Source of the DNA: Chitiniphilus eburneus
GTDB lineage: Bacteria > Pseudomonadota > Gammaproteobacteria > Burkholderiales > Chitinibacteraceae
DNA length: 64,000 nt
Assembly (NCBI RefSeq): GCF_005048205.1
Contig: NZ_SUMF01000019.1
Span: 1 to 64,000, forward strand
Direction: 5' to 3'
Both the position numbers and the translations under genes were made by a program. Positions 1 to 8,141 of this stretch are shown here, piece by piece (the stretch's first letter is position 1; every line of letters starts with the position of its first letter). The notes under the pieces were generated by a model. The model was not told where the DNA came from and did no database searches. It saw only the letters and a program-made list of their open reading frames with translations.

Positions 1-501
1 GGCAAACAGATTGCCTTGCGAATGCGGCACCAGCAGCACCTTGTCGGCCTCGGCGGTGGCGCGGCGGATATCGCGCAGGATTTCACTTTCCTCATCCAGC
101 GTCAGTTGCGCCAAGGCGGCCTGCTCGGCCTTGGCCTGGTAATAGCGGATTGCCGCTTCGGCCACGCGCGCATCCATGCCTTCGGGGGCATTGCCGTAAA
201 GCAGCGCCTCGGCGATTTTTTCGGGGGCGGTGTCGGGGTTTTGCTGGCTGAGCTGGTAGAAGGTCTGGGCGATGTCGGCGAAGAAGCCGTGGGTTTGGTT
301 GTAGGCGAGGTCGGTGGGGACGGGGTGACCGAGATTTTCCTGGATAACCTGTTGCAGCATATCTTTGCTTTTTCTTGCATCCAGAATTGGCGTAGTAATT
401 CCATTAATGTGCATCACATGCGGAACTTGATCGCACTTTGTCAGTGCTGCCCATGTGTTTGTTGTAAAAATCAAACCTGCCAGTATCCAGGAGAATTTCA
501 T
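1..501 (-). CDS. Secreted serine hydrolase, copy 2 (partial, cut by window edge)
   Basis: This frame is open from an ATG at 501 to the window edge (167 codons) and has no stop, so the 3' end lies outside the window. The protein begins with an 18-residue signal peptide ending in TWA, then a conserved HINGITTP segment. The last residues reach the start of the nucleophile elbow seen complete in the paralogue at 1496-2965 (VPHSQGN, Ser as nucleophile). Bases 1-340 are nearly identical to 2465-2804, while the first ~57 codons differ strongly from the paralogue. The start lies 10 bp after the stop of the upstream chitin-binding-type gene, as in the other module copy. Substrate is unknown; an alpha/beta-hydrolase (lipase or esterase-like) fold is inferred from the PHSQG motif. 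Confidence 0.75.
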   Translation of the reverse strand, partial: MKFSWILAGLIFTTNTWAALTKCDQVPHVMHINGITTPILDARKSKDMLQQVIQENLGHPVPTDLAYNQTHGFFADIAQTFYQLSQQNPDTAPEKIAEALLYGNAPEGMDARVAEAAIRYYQAKAEQAALAQLTLDEESEILRDIRRATAEADKVLLVPHSQGNLFA

Positions 502-511
502 GGTGATCTCC

Positions 512-1369
512 TTAATCGCACTGATAAACAACTGGAGAGCCAAAAACCATGCCACTCAATAGCTCTGAATAGCGATGGTAAGCGCTTAAACGGTCCGCAG
601 TGTTATATTGGAGTGAGTTTTGCTTTTTAAAAAACATTAATCTCCAATCATAGTCTTCAGTGGAGTCTTTGTAGGATCGCTCAAAGCAATCGGACGCAAT
701 ACCCCATTCATTCAATAAAGCCCTTGCGTGTTCACGGTCATTTCCATTGACCGTCAATATTTGTTGCTGGGCAAGCCGCGCCATCTCCATCGCGTACTTG
801 AACCGCGCCGGGTGCTGACCCACTTCCTGCGCCAGAAAGCGCTGTACGTCATCGCGCACGCCGTCTTGGTCGGCGTCGATGCCGGCCAGCGTCTTGCGGC
901 CGGCCGCGCCGGGATTGGGCGGGACTTTGATGCCGTTGATGGTGTCGGTGTTGCCCGGTGGGATCGGGGTGACGGCTTCGCATTGTTGGATTGGTTGCCA
1001 CAGTGCTGGCACGCGGGGCGGTTGCCATTCGGTGCCTTTGTGGGCGGTATGCGCCTGGCGGGCGCGGTAGTAATCGCCTTCGAAACGAATCTGGTCGCCC
1101 AGGGCGTAGCTGTAGCCAGCTTGCCAGGGGGCGCAGCGTTGTACCGGGCCATGGTGCAGTTGCCACAGCGCGGGGGTGGACGCGGGGTTCCAGTTGGCGC
1201 CTTTTTGCGCGGTGTGCGATTGCAGTGCGCGGTAGGTCTGGCCTTGGTATTGCACGACCACGCCGATCAGGTAGCCGTCGCTTTCGCGCCATTCGGGCAG
1301 CGGTGGGGTGGCCCAGGCGGGGACCAGGGTGGCGGCGGCGAGCAATCCAGCCAGGACAGGTTTACGCAT
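512..1369 (-). CDS. Secreted protein with two CBM5/12-type chitin-binding domains, copy 2
   Basis: A predicted exported protein of 285 aa. It has a 20-residue signal peptide ending in PAWA. Two ~45-residue modules follow at about 27-70 and 81-125, each with the W...Y..G..V.Y.G..Y.A......G..W pattern of carbohydrate-binding family 5/12 (chitin-binding type 3). An acidic DADQDGVRDD loop at about 165-174 resembles a calcium-binding repeat, and an ~85-residue tail of unknown function ends in YQCD. The start at 1369 is chosen because AGGAG lies about 9 bp upstream and the signal peptide begins there; an in-frame ATG 39 bp earlier is less likely. No catalytic domain is visible. It pairs with the hydrolase at 1-501. 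Residues ~21-196 differ from the copy at 2976-3833 at only about three positions; the tail differs at nearly half. Confidence 0.82.
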   Translation of the reverse strand: MRKPVLAGLLAAATLVPAWATPPLPEWRESDGYLIGVVVQYQGQTYRALQSHTAQKGANWNPASTPALWQLHHGPVQRCAPWQAGYSYALGDQIRFEGDYYRARQAHTAHKGTEWQPPRVPALWQPIQQCEAVTPIPPGNTDTINGIKVPPNPGAAGRKTLAGIDADQDGVRDDVQRFLAQEVGQHPARFKYAMEMARLAQQQILTVNGNDREHARALLNEWGIASDCFERSYKDSTEDYDWRLMFFKKQNSLQYNTADRLSAYHRYSELLSGMVFGSPVVYQCD

Positions 1370-1495
1370 TCGATTGAAGCTCCTGCGGCGTGTAATACGC
1401 CGCATCATGAGGGGATGGATACGTAGGTCCAGTGGGGTACGCCGAGCCTGTAGTGGTCGGTCGAGTTATGTAGGGGATGTCTTGGTGGCGATGCG

Positions 1496-2965
1496 TTATG
1501 GCGCGACTTCGGTGGCGGCAAGTTCGGGGGTGGGTTGCCAGTCGATTTTGTAGCGGCCAGTGGTTTCGTTCTGGGTGACGATGATTTTTCCCAAGACCAA
1601 GCTGAAATACCCAAAAGCATTCCGGGAGCCGTCGTCCAGCCCGATGATTTGATCATCAAATGCCCGCCGTTGGGTGGCCTGCCCGAATAGATAATTGCGG
1701 CGGGTCCCTTGGTAGGTCAATGCGAAGTTGTTTTGCTCATTGAGGAGCACGTCGGGCTTTCCTTCCCAGGGTTGATAAACATAGTCGCCCAATATTTCGT
1801 ATGTGCCCGGTTCCAGCCTGGAGCCGAGCGTTTCGGGATACATGTCGCACGTCAGCCCATAAACATAGTGATAACGGTCGTCTTGATCCCTGAATCCGGT
1901 CGCAATCCCGACTACGGTCGTTATCATGAAACCTCTCGGGATATCATCCCCCCGATAAAGCAGCGGGGAATAAACGCCACGTGGCCCTTTCAGGTAGAGC
2001 CATGCAATATTGTTGCCATAAAAATCCGGGTCACTGAATCCTTGGGGTCGATCCCAACCTGCGGCTTGCCAAAGCTGTTGATTGAAGGGTGGTCCGTAAA
2101 AATCAAAGATCAGCGGCGCTCGCGATAGCATCGAATCGGCAATGTCCGCTGGATAAGGAGTGGTATTCATCGCCACCATCGCCGCAAGCAAACCAGCAGT
2201 GGCGGCCTCCCGCCCATTCAAGCTGGGATTGAGATACACCTCCTTGAATCCATGCCCCAGGACATCCGCTTTGGTAAAGGGAATCTCGATATTGTGCGGC
2301 AGCACCTTGCGCAGGATATCCAGACTGCTGATCACCACGTCGTGGCGCGAAGTGAGATAGCTGCCGTTACCGAGCACCCGGTCGGCCGGCGAAGCAAAAC
2401 CGTGGATGCGCAAGTCCTGAGGACGTAACTCACCGCTATCGGTGAGCAGGGTATACATGCGATTGGCAAACAGATTGCCTTGCGAATGCGGCACCAGCAG
2501 CACCTTATCGGCCTCGGCGGTGGCACGGCGGATATCGCGCAGGATTTCACTTTCCTCATCCAGCGTCAGTTGCGCCAGGGCAGCCTGCTCGGCCTTGGCC
2601 TGGTAATAGCGGATCGCCGCTTCGGCCACGCGGGCATCCATGCCTTCGGGCGCATTGCCGTAGAGCAGCGCCTCGGCGATTTTTTCGGGGGCGGTATCGG
2701 GGTTTTGCTGGCTGAGTTGGTAGAAGGTCTGAGCGATGTCGGCGAAGAAGCCGTGGGTTTGGTTGTAGGCGAGGTCGGTTTTGACGGGGTGGCCGAACTT
2801 CTCTGCCAACATTCTTCCCAGCATCTTCTGGCTATTGATAGCATTTTCTTTTGGTGTAGTAATTCCGTTGATATGAACTACAGCAGGAATTTGATCACAC
2901 GGAGTCAACTCTGCCCACGCATTAGTTGCCAGGAAAATACTGGCAATCGCCAATTTTATTTTCAT
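1496..2965 (-). CDS. Secreted alpha/beta-hydrolase-like protein (PHSQGN nucleophile elbow), copy 1
   Basis: The complete member of the pair, 489 aa. It has a signal peptide (residues 1-18, ending NAWA), a conserved HINGITTP patch, a helical segment (~70-150), then VLLVPHSQGN with a probable nucleophile at Ser161. The elbow reads PHSQG instead of the usual GxSxG, a pattern I associate with uncharacterised lipase-like proteins. The C-terminal ~250 residues are aromatic-rich and not recognised. The ATG at 2965 follows a purine-rich GAGGGGGA site and lies 10 bp after the stop of the chitin-binding-type gene, so the two are probably translated together. Cellular location is periplasmic or secreted by inference. 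Reaction and substrate are unknown. Confidence 0.78.
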   Translation of the reverse strand: MKIKLAIASIFLATNAWAELTPCDQIPAVVHINGITTPKENAINSQKMLGRMLAEKFGHPVKTDLAYNQTHGFFADIAQTFYQLSQQNPDTAPEKIAEALLYGNAPEGMDARVAEAAIRYYQAKAEQAALAQLTLDEESEILRDIRRATAEADKVLLVPHSQGNLFANRMYTLLTDSGELRPQDLRIHGFASPADRVLGNGSYLTSRHDVVISSLDILRKVLPHNIEIPFTKADVLGHGFKEVYLNPSLNGREAATAGLLAAMVAMNTTPYPADIADSMLSRAPLIFDFYGPPFNQQLWQAAGWDRPQGFSDPDFYGNNIAWLYLKGPRGVYSPLLYRGDDIPRGFMITTVVGIATGFRDQDDRYHYVYGLTCDMYPETLGSRLEPGTYEILGDYVYQPWEGKPDVLLNEQNNFALTYQGTRRNYLFGQATQRRAFDDQIIGLDDGSRNAFGYFSLVLGKIIVTQNETTGRYKIDWQPTPELAATEVAP

Positions 2966-2975
2966 CTTTTCCCCC

Positions 2976-3833
2976 TCAGTCGCATTGATAACGAACTGGG
3001 GAGTGAAACATCATTCCGCCAGCCATGGCATCACTGTGCTTAATAGCTGCCATGCGATCAGGCGTATTTGCATGCAGCGCGGACACCTTTTTAGAAAAAT
3101 TCAGTCGCCAATCATAATCTTCCGTAGAGTCCTTGTAGGTTTCATAAAAACAATCCAATGCAAGGCTCCATTGGTTTGTTAGCGCTCGAACCTTCTCCCT
3201 ATCATTCCCACTTGCACTTAAAATCTCCAACTGCGTAATCCGCGCCATCTCCATCGCGTACTTGAACCGCGCCGGGTGCTGGCCCACTTCCTGCGCCAAA
3301 AAGCGCTGTACGTCATCGCGCACGCCGTCCTGGTCGGCGTCGATGCCGGCCAGGGTTTTGCGGCCGGCCGCGCCGGGATCGGGCGGGACTTTGATGCCGT
3401 TGATGGTGTCGGTGTTGCCCGGTGGGATCGGGGTGACGGCTTCGCATTGTTGGATTGGTTGCCACAGTGCTGGCACGCGGGGCGGCTGCCATTCGGTGCC
3501 TTTGTGGGCGGTATGCGCCTGGCGGGCGCGGTAGTAGTCGCCTTCGAAACGAATCTGGTCGCCCAGGGCGTAGCTGTAGCCAGCTTGCCAGGGGGTGCAG
3601 CGTTGTACCGGGCCGTGGTGCAGTTGCCATAGCGCGGGGGTGGACGCGGGGTTCCAGTTGGCGCCTTTTTGCGCGGTGTGCGATTGCAGTGCGCGGTAGG
3701 TCTGGCCTTGGTATTGCACGATCACGCCGATCAGGTAACCGTCGCTTTCGCGCCATTCGGGGAGCGGTGGGGTGGCCCACGCCAGGGGGGCGAGCAGGCA
3801 GGCGGTGAGCAGGGGGATGGCGGTACGGTGCAT
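2976..3833 (-). CDS. Secreted protein with two CBM5/12-type chitin-binding domains, copy 1
   Basis: A 285-aa paralogue of the gene at 512-1369 and the first gene of the leftward array. The signal peptide (residues 1-20, ending LAWA) is unlike the other copy's, but has the same length. Chitin-binding-type modules lie at about 27-70 and 81-125, the DADQDGVRDD loop at 165-174, and a variable C-terminal tail follows. The start at 3833 has GGAG 8 bp upstream; an upstream in-frame start 39 bp earlier lacks this. With no enzyme domain of its own, it may attach to chitin or a similar polymer, or serve the adjacent hydrolase as partner; the latter is inference from the fixed gene pairing. Confidence 0.82.
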   Translation of the reverse strand: MHRTAIPLLTACLLAPLAWATPPLPEWRESDGYLIGVIVQYQGQTYRALQSHTAQKGANWNPASTPALWQLHHGPVQRCTPWQAGYSYALGDQIRFEGDYYRARQAHTAHKGTEWQPPRVPALWQPIQQCEAVTPIPPGNTDTINGIKVPPDPGAAGRKTLAGIDADQDGVRDDVQRFLAQEVGQHPARFKYAMEMARITQLEILSASGNDREKVRALTNQWSLALDCFYETYKDSTEDYDWRLNFSKKVSALHANTPDRMAAIKHSDAMAGGMMFHSPVRYQCD

Positions 3834-4172
3834 CGGTCGATCTCCAGGGTCGATGCCGAGGCATCGCGACATGTACGGTCGTGTTCCCAGTGGTGCCGCT
3901 GTCCTGTGCCGGTCAGTCGGAAGCGCCGACTATACCCGTGCTTTCTTTCGCACCCAATAAAATATTTCTTGCTTGCAAGTCATATTTCTTACGAAATGTA
4001 TGTGCTGTAGGTAGGGAAGGCTGAAGGTCCTGACGGAAAAAAGCGCTGCATTCGAGTAATGCTCTCGCGGTGCGCGTGTAGAAGAAAATTGATTTGAAAG
4101 ATTTTTGAAAGAAAAAAATTTGCGCTGGACGATCTCACGCGTCGGGGAAGAATGCCCGTCAGGCGGGGGCGA
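3834..4172. other. Intergenic region upstream of the duplicated module
   Basis: These 339 bp separate the YihY gene from the leftward chitin-binding/hydrolase array. The stretch at about 3945-4110 is AT-richer than its surroundings and must hold the promoter for the array if it is expressed, but I could not pick a convincing -35/-10 pair on the minus strand. No gene or clear terminator seen. Confidence 0.4.
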
Positions 4173-5138
4173 TCAGTTGTCCGTCGCTGCCACCGGAGTG
4201 GGGTCGAGGGATCGTGCTTCGCGCCGTGCTGCTTGTTTGTCCGCCGCGCGCGTGCCGGTGCGGAAAATCGTCACCTGCCTTGCAAGCTCTGCACCGAAGA
4301 GAAAAATTTGCGCGGCATAGAAGATCCAGACCAGTACCAGCACCAGCGCGCCGGCCGCGCCGTAGGAGGAGCCCACCGCTGTGGTGCCCAGGTAGAGCGC
4401 GATCAGGCTCTTGCCGCCCATGTACAGCGCGGCGGTGATGATCGAGCTGAACCACACGTCGCGCCATGGAATGAAGCGGTCGGGCAGCAGTTTGTAGATC
4501 GCCGCGAACAGAAGCGTGACCACGGCCATTGTCACCGCCGCGTTGACGATCGCCATGATCGCCAGTTGATTGCCGAACCAGCCGGCATAGCGGCTCTGCA
4601 CCAGGGTCAGCCCGGTGGAAACCAGCAGGGAAACCAGCAGTACGAAGCCGGCGCTGACCACGATGCCGAATGACAGCAACCGGGTTTTTACCAGCAGGTA
4701 AACGCTGCTGTGCTTGTGTTTGCGCGTACCCCAGATCACGTCCAGGCTGCCCTTCAGTTCGCTGAACACCGTGGTGGCGGCGAATATGCTCGTGCCCAGT
4801 GCCAGCAACGTGTGCCATGTGGGTTGGTTGTCGATCTGCGCGCTTTCGATCACCGCGCCCACGGCGGTGGCGGCGTTCGGCCCCATCAGCGCCTGGATTT
4901 CGGTCATCAGCTCCACCTGAGCCGCATCCCGGCCGTAGAAATAGCCGGCGATGGCAATGGCGATGATCAGCACCGGCCCCATCGAGAACAGCGTGTAGAA
5001 CGCAATCGCCGCGCCCATGGTGGCGCCGCGATGCGCCGACCAGCACGACACCGCATTGCCGATCAGCTTGATGGCGGTACCGGCCTGGCGCCCGGCTGCG
5101 TGCCAGGGTGTTTCTGCTTGTTGCGGTGTTTCGGCCAT
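4173..5138 (-). CDS. YihY/BrkB family inner-membrane protein
   Basis: A 321-aa polytopic membrane protein of the YihY/virulence factor BrkB family (once misnamed ribonuclease BN). After a short cytoplasmic N-terminus comes the family's AIAFYTLFSMGPVLIIAIA segment (about residues 42-60). Later come the TVFSELKGSLDVIWG motif and further hydrophobic segments, including the GSSYGAAGALVLVLVWIFYA stretch. Function in the cell is not established. The start at 5138 is preferred because GGAG sits 9 bp upstream and the family N-terminus begins there; the frame stays open about 220 bp further upstream. The C-terminus is charged and cytoplasmic. Confidence 0.88.
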   Translation of the reverse strand: MAETPQQAETPWHAAGRQAGTAIKLIGNAVSCWSAHRGATMGAAIAFYTLFSMGPVLIIAIAIAGYFYGRDAAQVELMTEIQALMGPNAATAVGAVIESAQIDNQPTWHTLLALGTSIFAATTVFSELKGSLDVIWGTRKHKHSSVYLLVKTRLLSFGIVVSAGFVLLVSLLVSTGLTLVQSRYAGWFGNQLAIMAIVNAAVTMAVVTLLFAAIYKLLPDRFIPWRDVWFSSIITAALYMGGKSLIALYLGTTAVGSSYGAAGALVLVLVWIFYAAQIFLFGAELARQVTIFRTGTRAADKQAARREARSLDPTPVAATDN

Positions 5139-5396
5139 GTCCGTGCTCCGTTCGGTTCCTGCTTGTCCATGCACGATGCGTGCCTGCCCGGTGGCAACCG
5201 GGTCGGGCGGGTGTAGTCCCTGTCCGACAACGCTTTGCGGCAGCACTGACGCCAGCTTCGGAATGCGCAGTGTGCTCATCGCGCGGGCCGGTGCGTACGC
5301 TGCTAGGCATGGTTCACGCGACCTAGAGGCGGTTCGACCGCTTCGCCCAAGGGGCAAACCCGCCCTGTCTTTCCGGTAACACAGCGAGGGGTTCCC

Positions 5397-6458
5397 ATGT
5401 TCGATTCACACTACGATTACGCCAGCGACGCCCGGCGCGACAATGTGGTCGCAATGCCGATGCGCGGCGCTGTGCCCCGTGAGCCTTCGGAGCTCACCCG
5501 GTTCGGCATGATGTACGGCGCATCGCCGGCCATGCGTGAAGTCTTTGCCATGGTGGAGCGCGTGGCGCCCACCGAGGCGGCGGTGCTGGTGGTCGGCGAA
5601 AGCGGCTGCGGTAAGGAGCTGGTGGCGCAGACAGTGCATCAGCTCAGCGCGCGGGCCGATGCGCCGTTCGTGGCCGTCAACTGCGGCGCCTTGCCCGGTT
5701 CTCTGATCGAAGCCGAGCTGTTCGGCTACGAAAAGGGCGCGTTCACCGGCGCCAACCGCACCCATCCGGGCGTGTTCGAGCGCGCCGAGGGCGGCACGTT
5801 GTTCCTCGACGAAATCACCGAAATGCCGCTGGACATGCAGGTGCGTCTGCTGCGCGTGCTGGAAACGCGCTGCTTCACCCGCGTGGGTGGCGAGCGCGAA
5901 ATGCGCTGCAATGTGCGGGTGGTGGCCGCGACCAACCGCGATCCGCATCAGGCCGTGGCGGAAGGCGCGTTGCGCGAAGACCTGCTCTATCGCCTGGCGG
6001 TGTTCCCCATTGCGCTGCCGCCGCTGCGCGAACGCGCCGCCGACGTGCTGTTGCTGGCGCGCCATTTTCTCGGCGAGCTGAACCGAGAGCACGGTACGCA
6101 GAAAAAGCTCACCGAAGCCAGCGAGGCCGCGATCCTGCGCCATGCCTGGCCCGGCAATGTCCGCGAGCTGAAGAACTGCCTGCAACGTGCCTACATCATG
6201 AGCGAGAACTGGGTGGAGGTAGACCCGGAAAACGCCATGCCCGGCATGGGCTCCCGCCCCGCCACGCGGCCCGGCATGCTTGAGTTCGAGGTCGGCACCT
6301 CGCTGCCCGACATGGAGCGCCGCATGATCATCGCCACGCTGGACAAGTTCGCCGGCAACAAACGCAAGACAGCGGAAGTGCTCGGGGTGAGCCTGAAGAC
6401 GCTCTACAACCGCCTCAACGAATACGCGCGCCGCGAAGCGCGGTATGCCACCGCCTGA
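5397..6458 (+). CDS. Sigma-54-dependent transcriptional activator without a sensor domain
   Basis: A 353-aa bacterial enhancer-binding protein. The AAA+ domain starts near residue 40, with Walker A GESGCGKE, the sigma-54 contact loop GAFTGA, Walker [10 protein letters not shown], and the arginine-finger region [12 protein letters not shown]. The C-terminal ~45 residues form a Fis-type helix-turn-helix ([21 protein letters not shown]). Only ~40 residues precede the ATPase, so there is no receiver, GAF or PAS domain; activity must be controlled by another protein or by expression. It heads a rightward group of small envelope genes (6469-7857) that could be its targets. A GAGG ribosome site lies just upstream of the ATG. 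Confidence 0.92.
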   Translation: MFDSHYDYASDARRDNVVAMPMRGAVPREPSELTRFGMMYGASPAMREVFAMVERVAPTEAAVLVVGESGCGKELVAQTVHQLSARADAPFVAVNCGALPGSLIEAELFGYEKGAFTGANRTHPGVFERAEGGTLFLDEITEMPLDMQVRLLRVLETRCFTRVGGEREMRCNVRVVAATNRDPHQAVAEGALREDLLYRLAVFPIALPPLRERAADVLLLARHFLGELNREHGTQKKLTEASEAAILRHAWPGNVRELKNCLQRAYIMSENWVEVDPENAMPGMGSRPATRPGMLEFEVGTSLPDMERRMIIATLDKFAGNKRKTAEVLGVSLKTLYNRLNEYARREARYATA

Positions 6459-6468
6459 GGGCCGGATC

Positions 6469-6660
6469 ATGCGCATCGATTTCGACCTCGACCCGGATCG
6501 CCTCGACGAGCTGGACGTACGCCTGAGCGCGCCTGCCGCGCGTACCGTGCGCGCCCGTCACGTGGACCCGGACAGTATCCACCGCAAGACCCAGCGGCCC
6601 GCGCGCCGCGCCGACCGCTGGCAGGCGGATGGCGCGACCCGCACCGTCAGGGGCTGGTAA
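6469..6660 (+). CDS. Small hypothetical protein
   Basis: A 63-aa frame starting MRIDFDLDPDRLDELD, with an acidic N-terminus and an Arg-rich second half. It begins 10 bp after the sigma-54 activator's stop, with a GAGGG site inside the junction, and ends 18 bp before the PRC-barrel gene. Position and spacing suggest it is a real gene in the same transcript. I do not recognise the family. The basic tail could bind nucleic acid, but nothing shows that. Confidence 0.5.
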   Translation: MRIDFDLDPDRLDELDVRLSAPAARTVRARHVDPDSIHRKTQRPARRADRWQADGATRTVRGW

Positions 6661-6678
6661 CGGCCTCGGGAGATCGTC

Positions 6679-7176
6679 ATGTCCACCTGGAATCTCAGCA
6701 GCGGCATCGTCTACGACACCGACGAGCACGTCGAGGCGCCGCCCGCCCGCACCATCCCGCCCGCGGACAAGCTGGCGGCGGTTGAATCGTCGCCCGGTTC
6801 GCCGGCCACACCGGAAGGCCATAGCGGCCCCGGTGCCTGCCTCGCCGCCATGGACGAACTACAGGTCTACACGCTCACCGACACCGATAGCCAGGTGCTG
6901 GGCGAAGTGCGCAGTTTCATCGTCGATCTGCATCAGGGGCGGCTCGCCTATGTGGTGGTTGCGCTGAGCGGTGCCAAGGGCGCCGCGCAACTCACCGCCG
7001 TGCCCTGGCATGCGCTGGCGCATGCCCCGCACGAGCGTCGCTTCGTGCTCAATACCACGCAGGCCGATCCGGCCAAGGCCCCCGCGTTCGACGCTGCCGC
7101 GTGGCCGGACATGAGCAACTGCGACTGGGCGCAATCCCTGCACGATTTTTATCAGGCGCGACCGTACTGGCTGTAG
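6679..7176 (+). CDS. PRC-barrel domain protein
   Basis: A 165-aa protein with a disordered Pro/Ala/Glu-rich N-terminus (~1-55). A PRC-barrel-like beta domain then covers about residues 58-125: LQVYTLTDTDSQVLGEVRSFIVD, then GRLAYVVVAL and LTAVPWHAL. PRC-barrel proteins of this type are common in stress- or envelope-associated gene sets. No signal peptide or transmembrane segment is seen, so it is probably cytoplasmic. It sits between a small orphan and a BON lipoprotein, probably in one transcript downstream of the sigma-54 activator. Precise role unknown. Confidence 0.75.
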   Translation: MSTWNLSSGIVYDTDEHVEAPPARTIPPADKLAAVESSPGSPATPEGHSGPGACLAAMDELQVYTLTDTDSQVLGEVRSFIVDLHQGRLAYVVVALSGAKGAAQLTAVPWHALAHAPHERRFVLNTTQADPAKAPAFDAAAWPDMSNCDWAQSLHDFYQARPYWL

Positions 7177-7223
7177 CTGCGCCGTTTCGAGGCCTTGCGC
7201 CATCCATACCAAAGGAGATACCG

Positions 7224-7658
7224 ATGAATCACCGTACCGTCACCCTGGCGCTCGCGCCGCTGCTGCTGGCTGGCCTGCTTACCGCTTGCGGCAAGAAGGA
7301 AGAGCCGGTTGCCGACAACACCAACTACGCGGCCAGCGCCCCGGCCGTGGCCGACCCGACTCCGGTCGAGGCCAGCCCGAGCATGGCCGAGAGCGCCGCC
7401 GCCGCCACCGCGTCGGCCGCCGACAGTGCCGGCAATGCAGTGAGCAATGCCGCGCTGACCGCCAAGGTGAAGGCCGCCCTCGCCGCCGATGTCAGCCTGA
7501 AGACGCTGACGGTGAATGTGGACAGCAACGGCAACCACGTGTCGCTCACCGGCGAAGTGGAAAACGAAGCGCAACGTACCCAGGCCGAGCAAGTGGCGCG
7601 CGGCGTGGAGGGCGTGAGCGAGGTGACCAACAATCTGACGCTGAAGGCGAAGGGTTGA
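7224..7658 (+). CDS. BON domain lipoprotein
   Basis: A 144-aa predicted lipoprotein. The signal peptide ends in a lipobox (LLTAC, Cys22), an Ala/Ser-rich linker follows (~25-75), and then a single BON domain (AALTAKVKAALAADVSLKT ... GEVENEAQRTQAEQVARGVEGV). BON domains are thought to bind membranes or phospholipids and occur in osmotic-stress proteins such as OsmY. A strong AAGGAGA site 7 bp before the ATG at 7224 fixes the start; a frame opening 123 bp upstream overlaps the preceding gene and is rejected. Likely anchored in the periplasmic face of an envelope membrane. Confidence 0.88.
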   Translation: MNHRTVTLALAPLLLAGLLTACGKKEEPVADNTNYAASAPAVADPTPVEASPSMAESAAAATASAADSAGNAVSNAALTAKVKAALAADVSLKTLTVNVDSNGNHVSLTGEVENEAQRTQAEQVARGVEGVSEVTNNLTLKAKG

Positions 7659-7695
7659 TCCGGCGCCATCGCCGCCTGCCCACCGGGAGCACACC

Positions 7696-7857
7696 ATGAC
7701 ACGCAAGAGCTGGATTCTGCTGGGCCTGGGGCTTGCCGCCCTGGCCTGCTGCTGCAAGCACGATCGCCAACGTCGGCCGGCACAGCCGGAGGACAAGGAT
7801 CTGCATCGTTGGGAAGGCGAGGGCGGGTCGCCGCCGGATGCCACCAGCGCGATCTGA
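7696..7857 (+). CDS. Small lipoprotein-like peptide
   Basis: A 53-codon frame. It begins MTRKSWILLGLGLAALACCC, a short positive N-terminus and hydrophobic stretch ending in three cysteines, which looks like a lipoprotein signal although the lipobox (ALAC) is not canonical. The remainder is short, charged and ends DATSAI. It starts 37 bp after the BON gene with GGGAG upstream and is followed within 45 bp by a strong terminator, so it is probably the last gene of the group. Function unknown. Confidence 0.55.
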   Translation: MTRKSWILLGLGLAALACCCKHDRQRRPAQPEDKDLHRWEGEGGSPPDATSAI

Positions 7858-7899
7858 AGCGAACGCGCCGTATCAGGTTTTTCTCTGGGAGAGTGATTC

Positions 7900-7924
7900 G
7901 CGGGCCTTCGGGCCCGTTTTTTTT
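7900..7924 (+). terminator. Rho-independent terminator
   Basis: A GC-rich hairpin (CGGGCC, TTCG loop, GGCCCG at 7901-7916) is followed by eight T. It closes the transcript of the sigma-54 activator/BON lipoprotein group. Confidence 0.9.
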
Positions 7925-8141
7925 GGGGGGGGAGACCCCGCCGCCGATGCTGCGGTGCAACAGCTTTTGGTTATATGGTATGGCACTCCTTTACTGCCTG
8001 GAAACCCGCTCTTACCGCTGGCTAGTCTCTAAATAGAAAAGTCCGATTTACCGGACACGCCAGGCCCTTCATCGTTGTGAAGAGGCCACGGCGCCCACAA
8101 GGCGCCTCCATTTGAGACCGAGATGTAAGGAGATTAGTCCC

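Noticed and set aside
1370-1495. A short gene between the two module copies
   Set aside because: Only ~126 bp, without a ribosome site or a start matched in the other copy; it is spacer DNA between the hydrolase stop and the next binding-protein start.
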